64,000 bases of DNA from Haliotis asinina (Eukaryota; Mollusca; Gastropoda; Lepetellida; Haliotidae), in the NCBI RefSeq assembly GCF_037392515.1, contig NC_090291.1, positions 26,212,001 to 26,276,000 of the forward strand, given 5' to 3'. Below, one piece after another: positions 22,132-32,360 of this stretch; position 1 is the first letter of the stretch, and the number at the start of each line of letters is the position of its first letter. Position numbers and translations under genes: made by a program. Under the pieces are notes generated by a model. The model was given only the letters and a program-made list of their open reading frames with translations. It searched no databases and was not told where the DNA came from.

Positions 22132-22183
22132 TACTTATGACTATGTTAGCGGTTAGAGAACTTCGAAAATCTAGGTTCAGGAT
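22132..22183. mobile_element. One arm of a foldback MITE
   Basis: TTAGCGGTTAGAGAACTTCG plus AAAATCTAGGTTCAGG matches the right arm of the complete foldback element at 49558-49665. The left arm is missing. Confidence 0.6.
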
Positions 22184-22800
22184 TGCTAATTGGTGTTTCT
22201 GTGGACGTTGAAGAAGAGTACAAACTGATGCATATCTATTTAGCGCTCCATCTCTTATTTTTCCCAAGGTGTGACATATGTCGAAACTGTTCCAGAACGG
22301 AGAATTGAGGCACTTCCGCACGTCTTAAGACTACATTTAGTGGAAATGGTAACGATCTGACTGTCTGCCGTCTGAAAGTGCATTGCTGGCCATGTTTCTT
22401 GATAATGTCTCTCGTCTTGCAAAACTGTGTCCAATTAGAACAACTACAGATGCGTTTCTTTGACGCTTTTAACACACTCTTTCAAGGGTTTAAATCCAGT
22501 TATGTATTCACGAGATTACCAAATAAAACATCTCTGTCACAGTGTCTTCTGCCCCTGAGTACAAATCATCGTAAATGATCGTGCTGTGGTAGACACCAAA
22601 ATGTTAAAATCGGGTTAACAAAAGACTCAAAGCATGACACTTACCAGTATAAACTTTATATGAACGACATCCCTAGTTCAAGAAATAGAAAGTCATAAGC
22701 TCTTTGGTACTTCGCTTAAAATGTGTTAGTATACTTTGATTAATGGCATTGATATTCATTGTTGGTATGATTATTTTTAACCTTTAACCATAATACGTTT
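22184..22800. other. No recognisable gene
   Basis: Overlapping open frames on both strands (22236-22578) without domains. No repeat was recognised. Confidence 0.4.
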
Positions 22801-23129
22801 AGATTTTATATGTGGACCCGCTATGATCAGAGGTAAACATCACTTGAAATCTACCAAATATCAAGTAAAGTAAAACCTTCCTTAGAACTCGATAAACTAT
22901 AACCTCAATTGAATTTATTGGTGATAATAAAACACAGGGCCTCTTCAACCGACAACTGCTTAAAGATGGAAAGTTACCGACGAACAAAATGCTGGCATGT
23001 CATTCAAGGCTATTGCCACAGATGTTTTGGTAATCTTACGCATCGTCTTGTGTCCAAAGGGAGGTCCGAAATTGGCGGCGTGTAGAGTCAGACCACCTGT
23101 CAGGGTCATGCTCACGATCGGCAAAAACA

Positions 23130-23660
23130 CCAAATTTGGGTTCATCCTTGGTAGATGCATTGCAGAAAATATTATTTTTAAAGTTCATATGGAACGATAA
23201 GAAAGACAAGATAAAGCGATTTAATTTAAAGCAAAAATATGAAGAGGGTGGTTTACGTAAAGCCTACACGTTTAAAGAGATGTGGCCTAAACGCTATAGT
23301 AAAATACATTCTTCTGTTTATGCTTAAATCCTAGTAAACAATGCAAAATCGAAAACTCGCTTCGGAAAGACGCACTCGATGCATTAACTATTTTGCGCTA
23401 TGAATGTAACAATGATATGATGAAATTCTTATGCAACCTATTTAGGTGAGATTAAAATTTAAAATCACTTCAGCAATATTTGAACCATATCGGGACGACA
23501 ACACATTTGGTTAATCTGTTTATATTTAACTGGCTTCAAAACGGAATATTACAAATGGCCATGATTACCTTGCATTTTCAAAACTTAAAGCTAAATGTGA
23601 TGTTTGGAGATAGGTACTTGATTTAAATCTAAATGGAAAGAGGTTACGCGAACAAAACGT
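23130..23660 (+). pseudogene. L1/Tx1-type LINE, carboxy-terminal scrap
   Basis: The frame near 23170-23290 reads ILFLKFIWNDKKDKIKRF then LKQKYEEGGLR, the motif that follows the reverse transcriptase in L1/Tx1-clade LINEs (F-I-W-x-x-K-x-x-K-I-K then Y-x-x-G-G-L). The following 350 bp give broken, compatible frames. No RT core is left. Confidence 0.6.
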
Positions 23661-23696
23661 ATAAATTAATCAAATTTGTCAATATGTTCCCCTTGG

Positions 23697-24960
23697 AGTG
23701 AGTGATTGTGTTAATAGTTTATGTCACATTGGTAATATTGCAGCTATATCGTGACAAGATTTTAATTTACATCAAGATTAAAATTAATAAATTTGGAGCA
23801 TAAAAACCTGCCATCGAAGGACAGTAAAAATACTAGATTATCACAGATATGAACATAAAACTAGCATGTGTAACTAAAACAGTGTAATTAAGGGGACAAT
23901 ACAATATAAATCACGAGCTATAGATCACCAACAACTGAAGGTAGATCACCATACTTGTGACCATGGTGACTTTGCTACCTGCATAGACCCTAGTTGGATT
24001 TACATCATTTCTTCAGCTGTTAGCAATTTAGACACATCTAGCCAAAGTGAGTGAGTGAGTTAATATTTATCGTCACATCGGCAATATTGCATCCATATCG
24101 TGACGAGAACAAGTAATAATGGCATTGTAGAATGAATTAATATAAGAAAATAAAACCCTGTATATCACAGATATCCATTTAAGACTAGTAATTAAATCTG
24201 AAACAGTTTACGATAGTGGACAATACAATGTAAAAATGTGCTATAGATTGCCAACAACTGAAGGCAGATCACCACACTAGGCATCACGGGGACTTGCACT
24301 ACTTTTGCTACCTGCATGAACCCTAGCTGGATTTACACCATCACCTCAGTCGTTAGCAATTTGGGCACATCTAGCCATACATTTAAAAGGACACATATAC
24401 TACGATTAAAATAGTGGAGAGTTTGAATTTACTTTGAATGTTTATGGACTTACGTACGGTCTCAGGATGACAATAATTTTACAGTACTTTAAACCCCCTT
24501 CAGGACACAGCCACTAACAATCTTAGTTATCGATGTAAACTTCCAATCATAAAATATTTATCTATTGACAAGCCTGTTATCAAATCTATGTGTTTTAAAA
24601 ATGGTAGAATTAAACGAGACCTTTTGTTACTAAAAGGATCCTTCATAGTTCCTGATTTGAAATATTTATCGACATATTATTTCGACACAGTCAAGACATC
24701 TAGGCAAAAATTTATAATACACATATGCTAAACAGTGGAAAGTTTAAACTTACTGTGAATGTTTTGGGACTTACGTACCCTCTCAGAAGGACAATAATTT
24801 TACAGCACTTTAATCCCCGCCGAGGGTACAGTCACTAACAATCTGATTTACTAATTCAAACTACCGATAATAAAATATTTATCCATTTACAAATCCGTTA
24901 GCAAATCTAGTTCTTTTTAAAATGAAATGATTAAATAAGGACTAATATCGTTAAAAGGAT
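23697..24960 (-). repeat. Tandem 3'-UTR modules of the I-like LINE
   Basis: Four modules in one orientation. Two (23697-24041, 24045-24380) start with GTGAGTGA..., then TCACATCGGCAATATTGCA and ATATCGTGAC, and continue through CCAACAACTGAAGG and GACACATCTAGCC. Two (24385-24700, 24715-24960) carry ACAATAATTTTACAG, the CTTTAA(A/T)CCCC block, TAAAATATTTATC and AAAAGGATCCTTC. The second type precedes the RNase H frame at 25065 and recurs at 30840 and 45728, which fixes it as LINE 3' sequence. Confidence 0.7.
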
Positions 24961-25944
24961 CCTTCAAAGTTAGAATATTCCTAGTGATGGAATATTCAAC
25001 ACAGTCCAGCAGGACATGCCTGTGATGTCATCACAAGGGATACAAAACGGAGGATCTTCACCTTTCAACAAATATTCATGAGTATGTCTTGTATAGCCAA
25101 TGCGACATAGTCGTATAATGAGGTGTAACCAATGTAGGGTTTTATTGCATGTAATTTATTGATACCTACTTGAGTGTCCCACTTCTTCTGCATCATATCA
25201 CGGACAAAAGGTCTAATTGTAGCTTTATAATTTGAGTATGGAATAAGAACTGGAGTCACAGATTTGTTGAGCGCTGCCTTGGCAGCAAGATCGGCCATGG
25301 TATTCCCAGAAATGCCAGCGTGGCTGGGTAACCAACAAAGGACGATGTCCTATTGGCCAGTAGCAAGCTCATTATATAATTCAATAATTTCTGTTAAAGG
25401 TGGATGTTTACAAGAAAGATTTGTAATAGCCTGAAGGCAAGAAAGAGAATATGAAAATATGATATATTGTTTATATTTAGGATGTCTCTGAGCCGTCAAT
25501 ATGGCGTTTGCTTCTGCAGTAAATATAGAGCTGTTATCAGGCAATCGGGAAGAAATTGTTCTGGATCCGTTGACAGTGGCACAAGCTACAGCGCCACCAT
25601 CCTTGGATCAGTCTGTAAATAAGGATTTATATGCATTATATTTAGTACATAATTGACTGAATTCTTGTTTATATTGGAGTTCATTAGTTTCTGATTTATT
25701 AAATGTTTTCAATGTTAGGTCCACTATATTATTCAGCTCAATACTGGCAGCAAAAATAAGTGGTTTTGTTCATAAACAAAGAGGCGGAACAAGATTTCTT
25801 ATTGTATAAATCCTCATACAGAGGATTGAAAACACAGTGACCAGCAGTGTTGACAGCTGGGTGTGTTGTGTCCGAGATAAAATTGGTACAAGTCAAGAAA
25901 TAGGGAACATACTGCCACATATTTGGCGCTAGGACGTGCCAGAT
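24961..25944 (-). pseudogene. I-like LINE: end of RT and RNase H domain
   Basis: Read on the minus strand from 25940 down: HCVFNPLYEDLYNKK linker, a broken TDGS-like region near 25610, NSSIFTAEANAILTAQ, then NTMADLAAKAAL and KKWDTQVGINKLHAIKPYIG (25298-25065). These are RNase H landmarks: the TAEA glutamate and the late MAD aspartate are kept, while the central SDS motif is changed to SYS. Several frameshifts and stops make it a pseudogene. The plus-strand 2A-LINE starts at its upper edge. Confidence 0.78.
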
Positions 25945-25950
25945 ATATGA

Positions 25951-27669
25951 GTGAGTACCATGGAAGTTTCAACTGATGTTTGGAGGGCCACCATTGGAAC
26001 GTTTTGTCAAAGATTGAAAAAACGTGGCTGGAAGACCCCCGTTATTACGCTAACGCCGGGTATCAAGATGGTCGCAAGAGTGTTTGTGTACATGTGTATG
26101 CTTGTTGTCTTGTCGGGTGACGTTGAAAGCAATCCTGGACCCAGAACTGGTGGGCGGTACTATAATAGTGACTCCAGTAAGAACGGAGTACAAACAAGAT
26201 TGTCAACAAAAAACGTGGCGGGCGAATGTTTACCGGGTGGGAGTGAACAGGCACAGTCCGACCCGACTAATATGGCTGCCATTGCAAAGACGTTGAAAAC
26301 AATCCAGGATGAGATATCAGCTATGAACTCAAAGTTTGACAGATTTTCTAAAGACTTTGGAGATAAATTAGCTGACCTAAAGGCATAAAATGAGGACTTG
26401 AAACAGAAACTGTTTGATCTAGAAATTAAAACTGACAACATCGAGGCACAGTCACGTAGATCAAATCTGATATTTCATGGACTCACTGACCATAAGGGGG
26501 AATCGTGGGAGGATAGTGAAGCCAAAGTGAGAAACTTCCTTCGCGATACCCTTAAACTAGAAAACGCTGATACTGTACCGATAGAGCGGGCACATCGACT
26601 AAAAGCCAAAACAGCAAATCGTCCTGTCATTGTAAGGTTTGCCACTTACAAGGATAAAAGTAACATCCTTAAAGCTGGAAAATCGCTCCTGAAAGGTGAT
26701 ACAAATTTTTGCATCTCAGAAGATTTCACGGAGAGGGTGAGATGGCTTAGATCACAGCTCTTCCCATTCATGGACCATGCACGAAGTGAGGGTTGTACTG
26801 CCTTCTTGAGCTATGACAAGCTCGTTTTCAACGGCAGCGTCTATATTTTTGATGAACTTAAACACGATCTAAAGCAGATCGGTCAGCGACGTAACTGGAT
26901 TCAGAGACCCTCATCTACACAACGTAAGGACAAGGCTGACAATCCCACGGGCGATAACTCTTACAGCGTGACGTCAGTGACGTCCAGTCCAGGGCGACCG
27001 GATATTGCATTGGAGCATGGCCGTGGCCCCAGTGATACTCGTACTTGTAATGACCCGTCCATTGACTCACCTGATGAAACTGTTTCCTTCTGTACTTGGA
27101 ACGTAAATGGGTTGCGATCAGCTTTAATCTTTCAAGATTGTGTATCCTTTGTTAACCTGTTTGACGTAATAGGCTTTACAGAAACTATGTATAATGATAC
27201 ACAAGCTTTACTTAACACTACATTGCATAATTATTTCTGCTTTACAAGCGAAGCGAAACGTCGCCACAGCCGTGGCAGATACTCCGGTGGTGTCACTGTT
27301 TGTGTTAGGGATCAGATAAAGATGTATTTTTCCAGAATTAAACATACATGGGACAACTGTATTGTCATTCAATTAGTTAATGTTGATTTCCCTTACCCCG
27401 TCTTCTATATATGTATATACGTACACCCGGCTGGGGCGACGGAGTACCATGGTCTAGACGACAGTGGGATCAACTTGCTGGAGAACAAGCTTCACCAAAT
27501 GAAAACAGAATTTGGTGTGAATTCTACTTTCATTATATGTGGAGCCTTTAATGCGAGAACAGCAGCTGACGATGATTTCATTTTTGACGATAATGTTCAT
27601 TACATACCTGTAGATAATGACTTGTATACTGAAGACCCCTATGTAAAACCGCGACACAGTTGTGAATAA
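25951..27669 (+). pseudogene. LINE1 ORF: 2A + coiled coil + RRM-like + endonuclease start
   Basis: Codons run in one frame from 25951 to 27669 apart from one TAA at 26386-26388. Residues 57-64 are DVESNPGP (26119-26142), the 2A ribosome-skipping consensus, after a hydrophobic stretch VARVFVYMCMLVVLSG. Residues 110-145 and the first 15 after the stop have a coiled-coil look (KTLKTIQDEISAMNSKF). Next comes an L1-ORF1p-like RRM region starting RRSNLIFHGL and containing PIERAHRLK, then a basic linker. The APE endonuclease begins at about 27080 with VSFCTWNVNGLRS, then TETMYND and YSGGVTVCV. The frame is lost near 27650. Binding domain and endonuclease share one frame with no stop between them, so the ancestor may have made a single polyprotein. 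Confidence 0.8.
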
Positions 27670-28440
27670 GCATGGTCTTGAGATGCTCACTCTTTGTAAA
27701 ACAATGAACATGCATATCGTCAATGGACGTACCACCAGTGATACCTCTGCTAACTGGACATTTATTTCTAACACTGGAACCAGTATAGTAGACTATTTTG
27801 TCATCAGCACTTGCTTATTTCCTAATATGGAGGATATGTCAGTCCTCACAAGGGCAGAATTAGATCACCTACCACTTGTATTGTACCTTTACTAATATTT
27901 TCCCTACACAGCAATACAAACGTCCATAATGACATACCGATGGTACGAGTACCTCGCTTTAGAATGAATGATACTAGCTATGAACCCCTACGGGCGGTGG
28001 TCTCTGATAATATTATAGATACATGCATGGAGGAATTTGTTTCATCCCTAGACATTGATGTTAATGTCGCTGTTTCCAAATTAACAAATATTTTCCAACT
28101 ACGTATACTCTGCTCCAGCGTGGGCTATAATGCAAACAATTTTAAGAAAAAAACTAGTAACCAACCACCATGGTTTGACAATGAATGCAACTTTCTGAAA
28201 TCAGAGAAATATTAATATCTCACTTAACTTAGAAAGTATCATTGCAAAAATAACGTAAGAAATTATTTGCAAGCTAAAGCAAACTTTAAACGTTACTGCA
28301 AGTTGAGGAAAGTCCAATACGATAAAATGCTTGCAGATGAGATCTCAAATGCCGCCTCACAAAGTGATTGCAGATTCTTCTGGTGAACAGTGAAACGTCG
28401 ATTGTTATCAGATAAAGGAACGAGTAACATCACACCAGAC
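27662..28440 (+). pseudogene. LINE1 endonuclease end and linker to RT
   Basis: Frame +2 at 27662-27895 continues the endonuclease with NTGTSIVDYFVISTCLF and AELDHLPLVLYL (the S/D-H-L-P end motif of APE nucleases). Frame +1 from 27940 carries the linker (PPWFDNECNFLKSEKY, NNVRNYLQAKANFKRYCK, TPDAWFSYF) with stops at 28213 and about 28384. All parts match the usual order between nuclease and RT. Confidence 0.75.
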
Positions 28441-28442
28441 GC

Positions 28443-30539
28443 ATGGTTCTCCTACTTTCCGATCTACTGAATCTAAACAATAAAACCCAAAATAACTGGT
28501 TCGATGATGCAGCGTATAGTTTTGTTGATAACCACACTTGTGAACTTTGTGAATCCTGTGATAATTTCCCAATAGATCTTACTAATGATATACTGAATTG
28601 TGTAATCACAGAAAAGGAGTTACTTAACAGTATTCGGGATTTAAAACCAGGTAAAGCCCCTGGTGATGATGGTATACCACCTGAATTTTTAAAGCTGAGC
28701 ACTTCATATTTCTTACCTTTTCTACTCTTGTTGTTCAATAAAGTCTTGGATACTGGCGTATTTCCAGATAGCTGGAATACTGGTATGATAATCCCGTTAT
28801 TTAAATCAGGGCCAAGAAATAACCCAAACAACTACAGAGGCATATCTCTCTTGAACTGCTGTGGGAAGGTTTTTACATCAATCATAGAAAAACGTTTAAG
28901 AGTTTGGTTAGATATTAATGGACTAATTGCTGAATCTCAAGCCGGGTTTCGCCCAGCGTATTCCACTGCAGACCAAATATTTACTTTACAGGCCTTATGT
29001 ACTAAATATCTGAGTAAGCACAAAGGTAGATTTTATTGTGCATTTATAGATTTTAAAAAGGCCTTTGACCTCGTTGACAGAAGAAAATTGTTATGTCTCC
29101 TTGTAAAAAATGGATGTCATGGTAAAATCTATAATGTCTTAAGAAACATGTATTCTTCCGTTAAAGCAGCGGTCAAAGTCGGTAATCATAAGACACCATC
29201 GTTCACTACATCAGCTGGAGTTAAACAAGGTTGTATTCTAAGTCCGGTATTATTTATATTCTTTATCAATGAACTTGTGCACGAAATGTATGAAGCCTGC
29301 AATTATGGTATATTTGTTAACCAGAGTATTGACGACTTAATGTTATTTGCAGATGACGTTGTTATATTCTCTTTCGCCACTGTTGGTCTGCAAAGGCAAT
29401 TAGATGTTTTATTTGAGTATTGTTTGAAATGGGGACTAAGTGTAAACATAAACAAATCAAAAATCATTGTCTTCAGAAATGGAGGTATACTTTCCAAGCA
29501 TGAAAAATGGACTTATAATAATATAAATCTTGAAACTGTGACTTATTACAAGTACCTGGGTATTGTGTTTTCCTCAAGACTGATATGGACAAAAGCATGT
29601 GAAACTTTGGCAATGCAAGGACGGAAAGCAATGGAACCAGTGTTATCATTGTTAACTAGCAACAAACATACTGATTTTCAAAGTGCCTGCAAAATATTTG
29701 ATTCTAAAATATCTCCTATTCTCACATATGGGTCAGAAATCTGGGGTGTAAAATACCACGAAGTTATAGAAAAAGTGCAAACAAGCTACTTCAAAAGATT
29801 TCTAGGAGTGGGCAAATATGCAGCAAACAAAGCTATTCTTGGAGAAACCGGACGATACTGTTTATTCATAACAACACAGATAAAAGTCATAAAATACTGG
29901 ATTAAGTTATTAAGAATGAATGTTTCACGTTACCCTTTACGGTGTTATGAAATGCTTAAATTACATGACGAACTTGGTAAAATTAACTGGGTTTCTCATG
30001 TTCGTGAGATGGTGTTCATCAGTGGTTGTAGCTATGCATGGATTATGCAAGATGTCGGGGATGCCACTGTTTTTATATCAATATTCAAAAGACGTCTGAT
30101 TGATATGTACATCCTGTCCTGGCAGCAGAATATTGAATAATCATCATATCTATCACATTATTCTAGTATTAAGAACATATTTCCATGTGAAACATATATA
30201 CATAAACTTGAAAATAGAAATTTAATTAGATCTATGTATAAATTTCGTATATCTCTCCATGACTTCAGGGTTAACCAACAACGTAAATAGAAAGGCTGTG
30301 ATAAATCCGACACAGAATCGAATTGCTTGCACTGTGATATGAACGTTGTGGAAAACGAATGCCACGTTTTCTTTATCTGTGATAGGTATATTCTGCTCCG
30401 TAATGAATACTTTCTGTCCATCAAAAAATATTGCAAAACTAGATTAACATTGCAACAAATATTCAGCACACCTGATGTAAATGTATTACGTCTAACAGCT
30501 ATATATCTGTTAAAAATATTTAGCTTAAGATCTTCTTAA
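28443..30539 (+). pseudogene. LINE1 reverse transcriptase with C-terminal CCHC
   Basis: One frame, open to 30137, then TAA, then the same frame to 30539 with one further TAG. RT motifs in order: LKPGKAPGDDGIPPEFLK, NNYRGISLLNCCGKV, ESQAGFRP, YCAFIDFKKAFDLVDR, GVKQGCILSPVLF, LMLFADDVVIF (catalytic FADD at 29346-29357), and YKYLGIVFS. After the two stops, CLHCDMNVVENECHVFFIC gives a C-x2-C-x8-H-x4-C motif typical of the C-terminus of these LINEs. Catalytic residues are intact, so inactivation is recent or partial. Confidence 0.85.
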
Positions 30540-30640
30540 TACAACGATGGTCACGTGAACATAACTGTATACCTTATAATACAATTGTACTATGGGCCAT
30601 GAGGCCTGAAATACGGAATAAAGTTGATGATGATGATGAA

Positions 30641-30776
30641 AACACAGTTATATGCAAGGTTTGACTCACTGGAATATAGTTTTGTTACATACTCTAAAGG
30701 TTATTTTATACGTCGTCGCTAAACAGATGGTTCATCAGCCTCGACATACAGGCTGTCAACAGGTGAAGTTCGAAAG
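30641..30776 (-). pseudogene. I-like LINE, RT C-terminal scrap
   Basis: On the minus strand reads PVDSLYVEADEPSV, stop, then EYVTKLYSSESNLAYNCVF, the segment preceding the NPLYEDLYN linker in this family. It ends exactly where LINE1's (GAT)n tail begins. Confidence 0.55.
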
Positions 30777-30963
30777 GAGTGAGTGAGTGAGTTAATATTT
30801 AACGTCACATCGGCAGTATTGCAGCAATATCGTGAGGACAATAATTTTACAATGCTTTAACCCCCCTCGAGGATACATCCACTAACACTCTAAGTTACTA
30901 ATTCAAACTTCCAAGCATAAAATATTTATCTATTTACAATTGATTTAGCAAATCTAATTCTTT

Positions 30964-31985
30964 TTAAAATGCAGTAATTAAATGAGAGCTAACGTTATTA
31001 AAGAGATCCTTCAAAGTTCGTGAATTAAAATATTTATCCCTTGTGATGGAATATTCAACACAGTCAAGCAGGACATGCTTGACTGTGATTGTTTCATCAC
31101 AAGGGATACAAAACGGAGGATCTTCACCTTTTAATAGATATTCGTGAGTATACCTCGTATGGCCTATGCGACATCGTCGCATAATGACCTCCTCAAATCT
31201 GGACTGAAAAGTTGGACCCAAGTAAGTATAACCGATATAAGGTTTTATTTCATGTAATCTATTTATACTTGACTGGGTGTCCCACTTCTTCTGCATCAGA
31301 TCACGGATATAAGATCGTATTGTAGCTTTATCATCTGAGTATGGAATAAGAAGTGGTGTCACAGATATGTTGAGTGCTGCCTTGGCCATTGCGTTACCAG
31401 AAATGCCAACGTTACTAGGTAACCAACAAAGGATTATGGCGCACTGGCCAGTAGCAAGATTATTGTACAATTCAATAATTTCAATGAAAAGTGGATGTTT
31501 ACAAGAAATATTTTTAGTAGCCTGAAGGCAAGAAAGAGAGTCTGAATAGATTATGTACTGTTTATGTTTAGGGTGTCTTTGTATCTGTTTAAGAGCGTTA
31601 GTATGGCTTTAGCTTCTGCTGTAAAAATAGAACTATTATCTGGTAATCTAGAAGATATTGTTCTGGATCCAATGACAGTGACACAAGTCACAGTGCCACC
31701 GTCCTTGGACCCATCTGTACATAAGGATTTATAATTGCTATATTTATGTTTCAATTGATTATATTCTTGTTTATACTGTAATTCATTCGTTTCTAATTTT
31801 TTAAATGTAGTTAATGTCAGGTCAACTTGTGGTTTAACCAGTTGCCAAGGAGGAGAAGAAAGGACTCGGGAAGGAGCTATATTTTTCAGTTCAATGCTAG
31901 AAGCAGTAAGAAATGGCTTAATTCTGAGCCCGAGAGGCGAAACAAGGGAAGACCTTTTGTTATACAAATCCTCACATAGTGGCAC
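30964..31985 (-). pseudogene. I-like LINE RNase H domain
   Basis: From 31985 down: PLCEDLYNKRSSLVSPLGLR linker, LCTDGSKDGG (first Asp), NSSIFTAEAKAIL (Glu), SDSLSCLQAT (Asp, after a frameshift near 31540), then LCWLPSNVGISGNAMAKAAL. The usual GN-x-x-AD motif has lost its Asp through a short deletion. The tail keeps RCRIGHTRYTHEYLLKGEDP and PPFCIPCDETITVKHVLLDC, a CCHC-like ending typical of I-group LINEs. Two frames are needed. Confidence 0.8.
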
Positions 31986-32360
31986 TAAACCAGTGAGGGG
32001 TTCATCATTCGGTTTTATAATTTTTAAGACAATTGGGAAGTGATCACTTCCTCAAAGGTCATCATGAACAGACCACTCGACATTATAGACATCTGAATCT
32101 TCAAATTGAAGATCTTGAATACGTTCCTGTAGCTGAATGTAAACAGCAGTTTGAATCATCATTACAAATACAAAAACTATTATCAGAAACAAAATCTTCA
32201 ATAACTTTGCCTTTATTGTTTGAACTTGTACTTTCCCAAAGAGGAAAGTGCCCGTTTAAATCGCCCATGATGATGCAAGGCTTTGGTAACTGATCATACA
32301 GATTCTGAAGATCACATTGTCTAAGAGCAGAAGAAGGTGAATATGAACATCATTCACTAG
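31986..32360 (-). pseudogene. I-like LINE endonuclease, second half
   Basis: On the minus strand: LPKPCIIMGDLNGHFPLW, then NNKGKVIEDFVSDNSFCIC, and after a stop GSDHFPIVLKIIKPNDEP. MGDLNGH and GSDHFPI are the APE nuclease motifs IV and VI. It runs without a gap into the RNase H linker, which places the RT deletion junction at about 31990. Confidence 0.75.

Larger units (their letters stand above)
25945..30640 (+). mobile_element. 2A-bearing non-LTR retrotransposon (LINE1)
   Basis: Order: N-terminal region with a 2A motif, coiled-coil and RRM-like nucleic-acid-binding domain, APE-type endonuclease, reverse transcriptase, and a C-terminal CCHC motif. The 3' end is GGGCCATGAGGCC, AATAAA and (GAT)n at 30594-30637. 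It is near full length but broken by in-frame stops (26386, 28213, about 28384, 30138, about 30285) and frameshifts near 27650, 27900 and 28455. The 5' edge is set only by the start of the ORF and the end of the flanking I-like LINE. It belongs to the CR1/L2-like APE group by gross layout; the exact clade needs a tree. Confidence 0.85.

Noticed and set aside
26119-26142. Picornavirus-like insertion, because of the DVESNPGP motif
   Set aside because: The flanking frame is a LINE ORF with RRM-like, APE nuclease and RT domains; 2A motifs are known in LINEs and no viral capsid, helicase or RNA polymerase is present.
23697-31150. Regularly recurring blocks near 23700, 24045, 24385, 24715 and 30780, considered as a CRISPR-like or satellite array
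   Set aside because: The blocks are LINE 3' ends of unequal length with coding RNase H sequence attached; there are no spacers of uniform size and the organism is eukaryotic.
25945-32360. The I-like LINE pieces on both sides of LINE1 as a single element split by LINE1
   Set aside because: Both sides contain the same RT-end and RNase H regions, so they are separate copies; only the LINE2 insertion shows a clean split of one reading frame.
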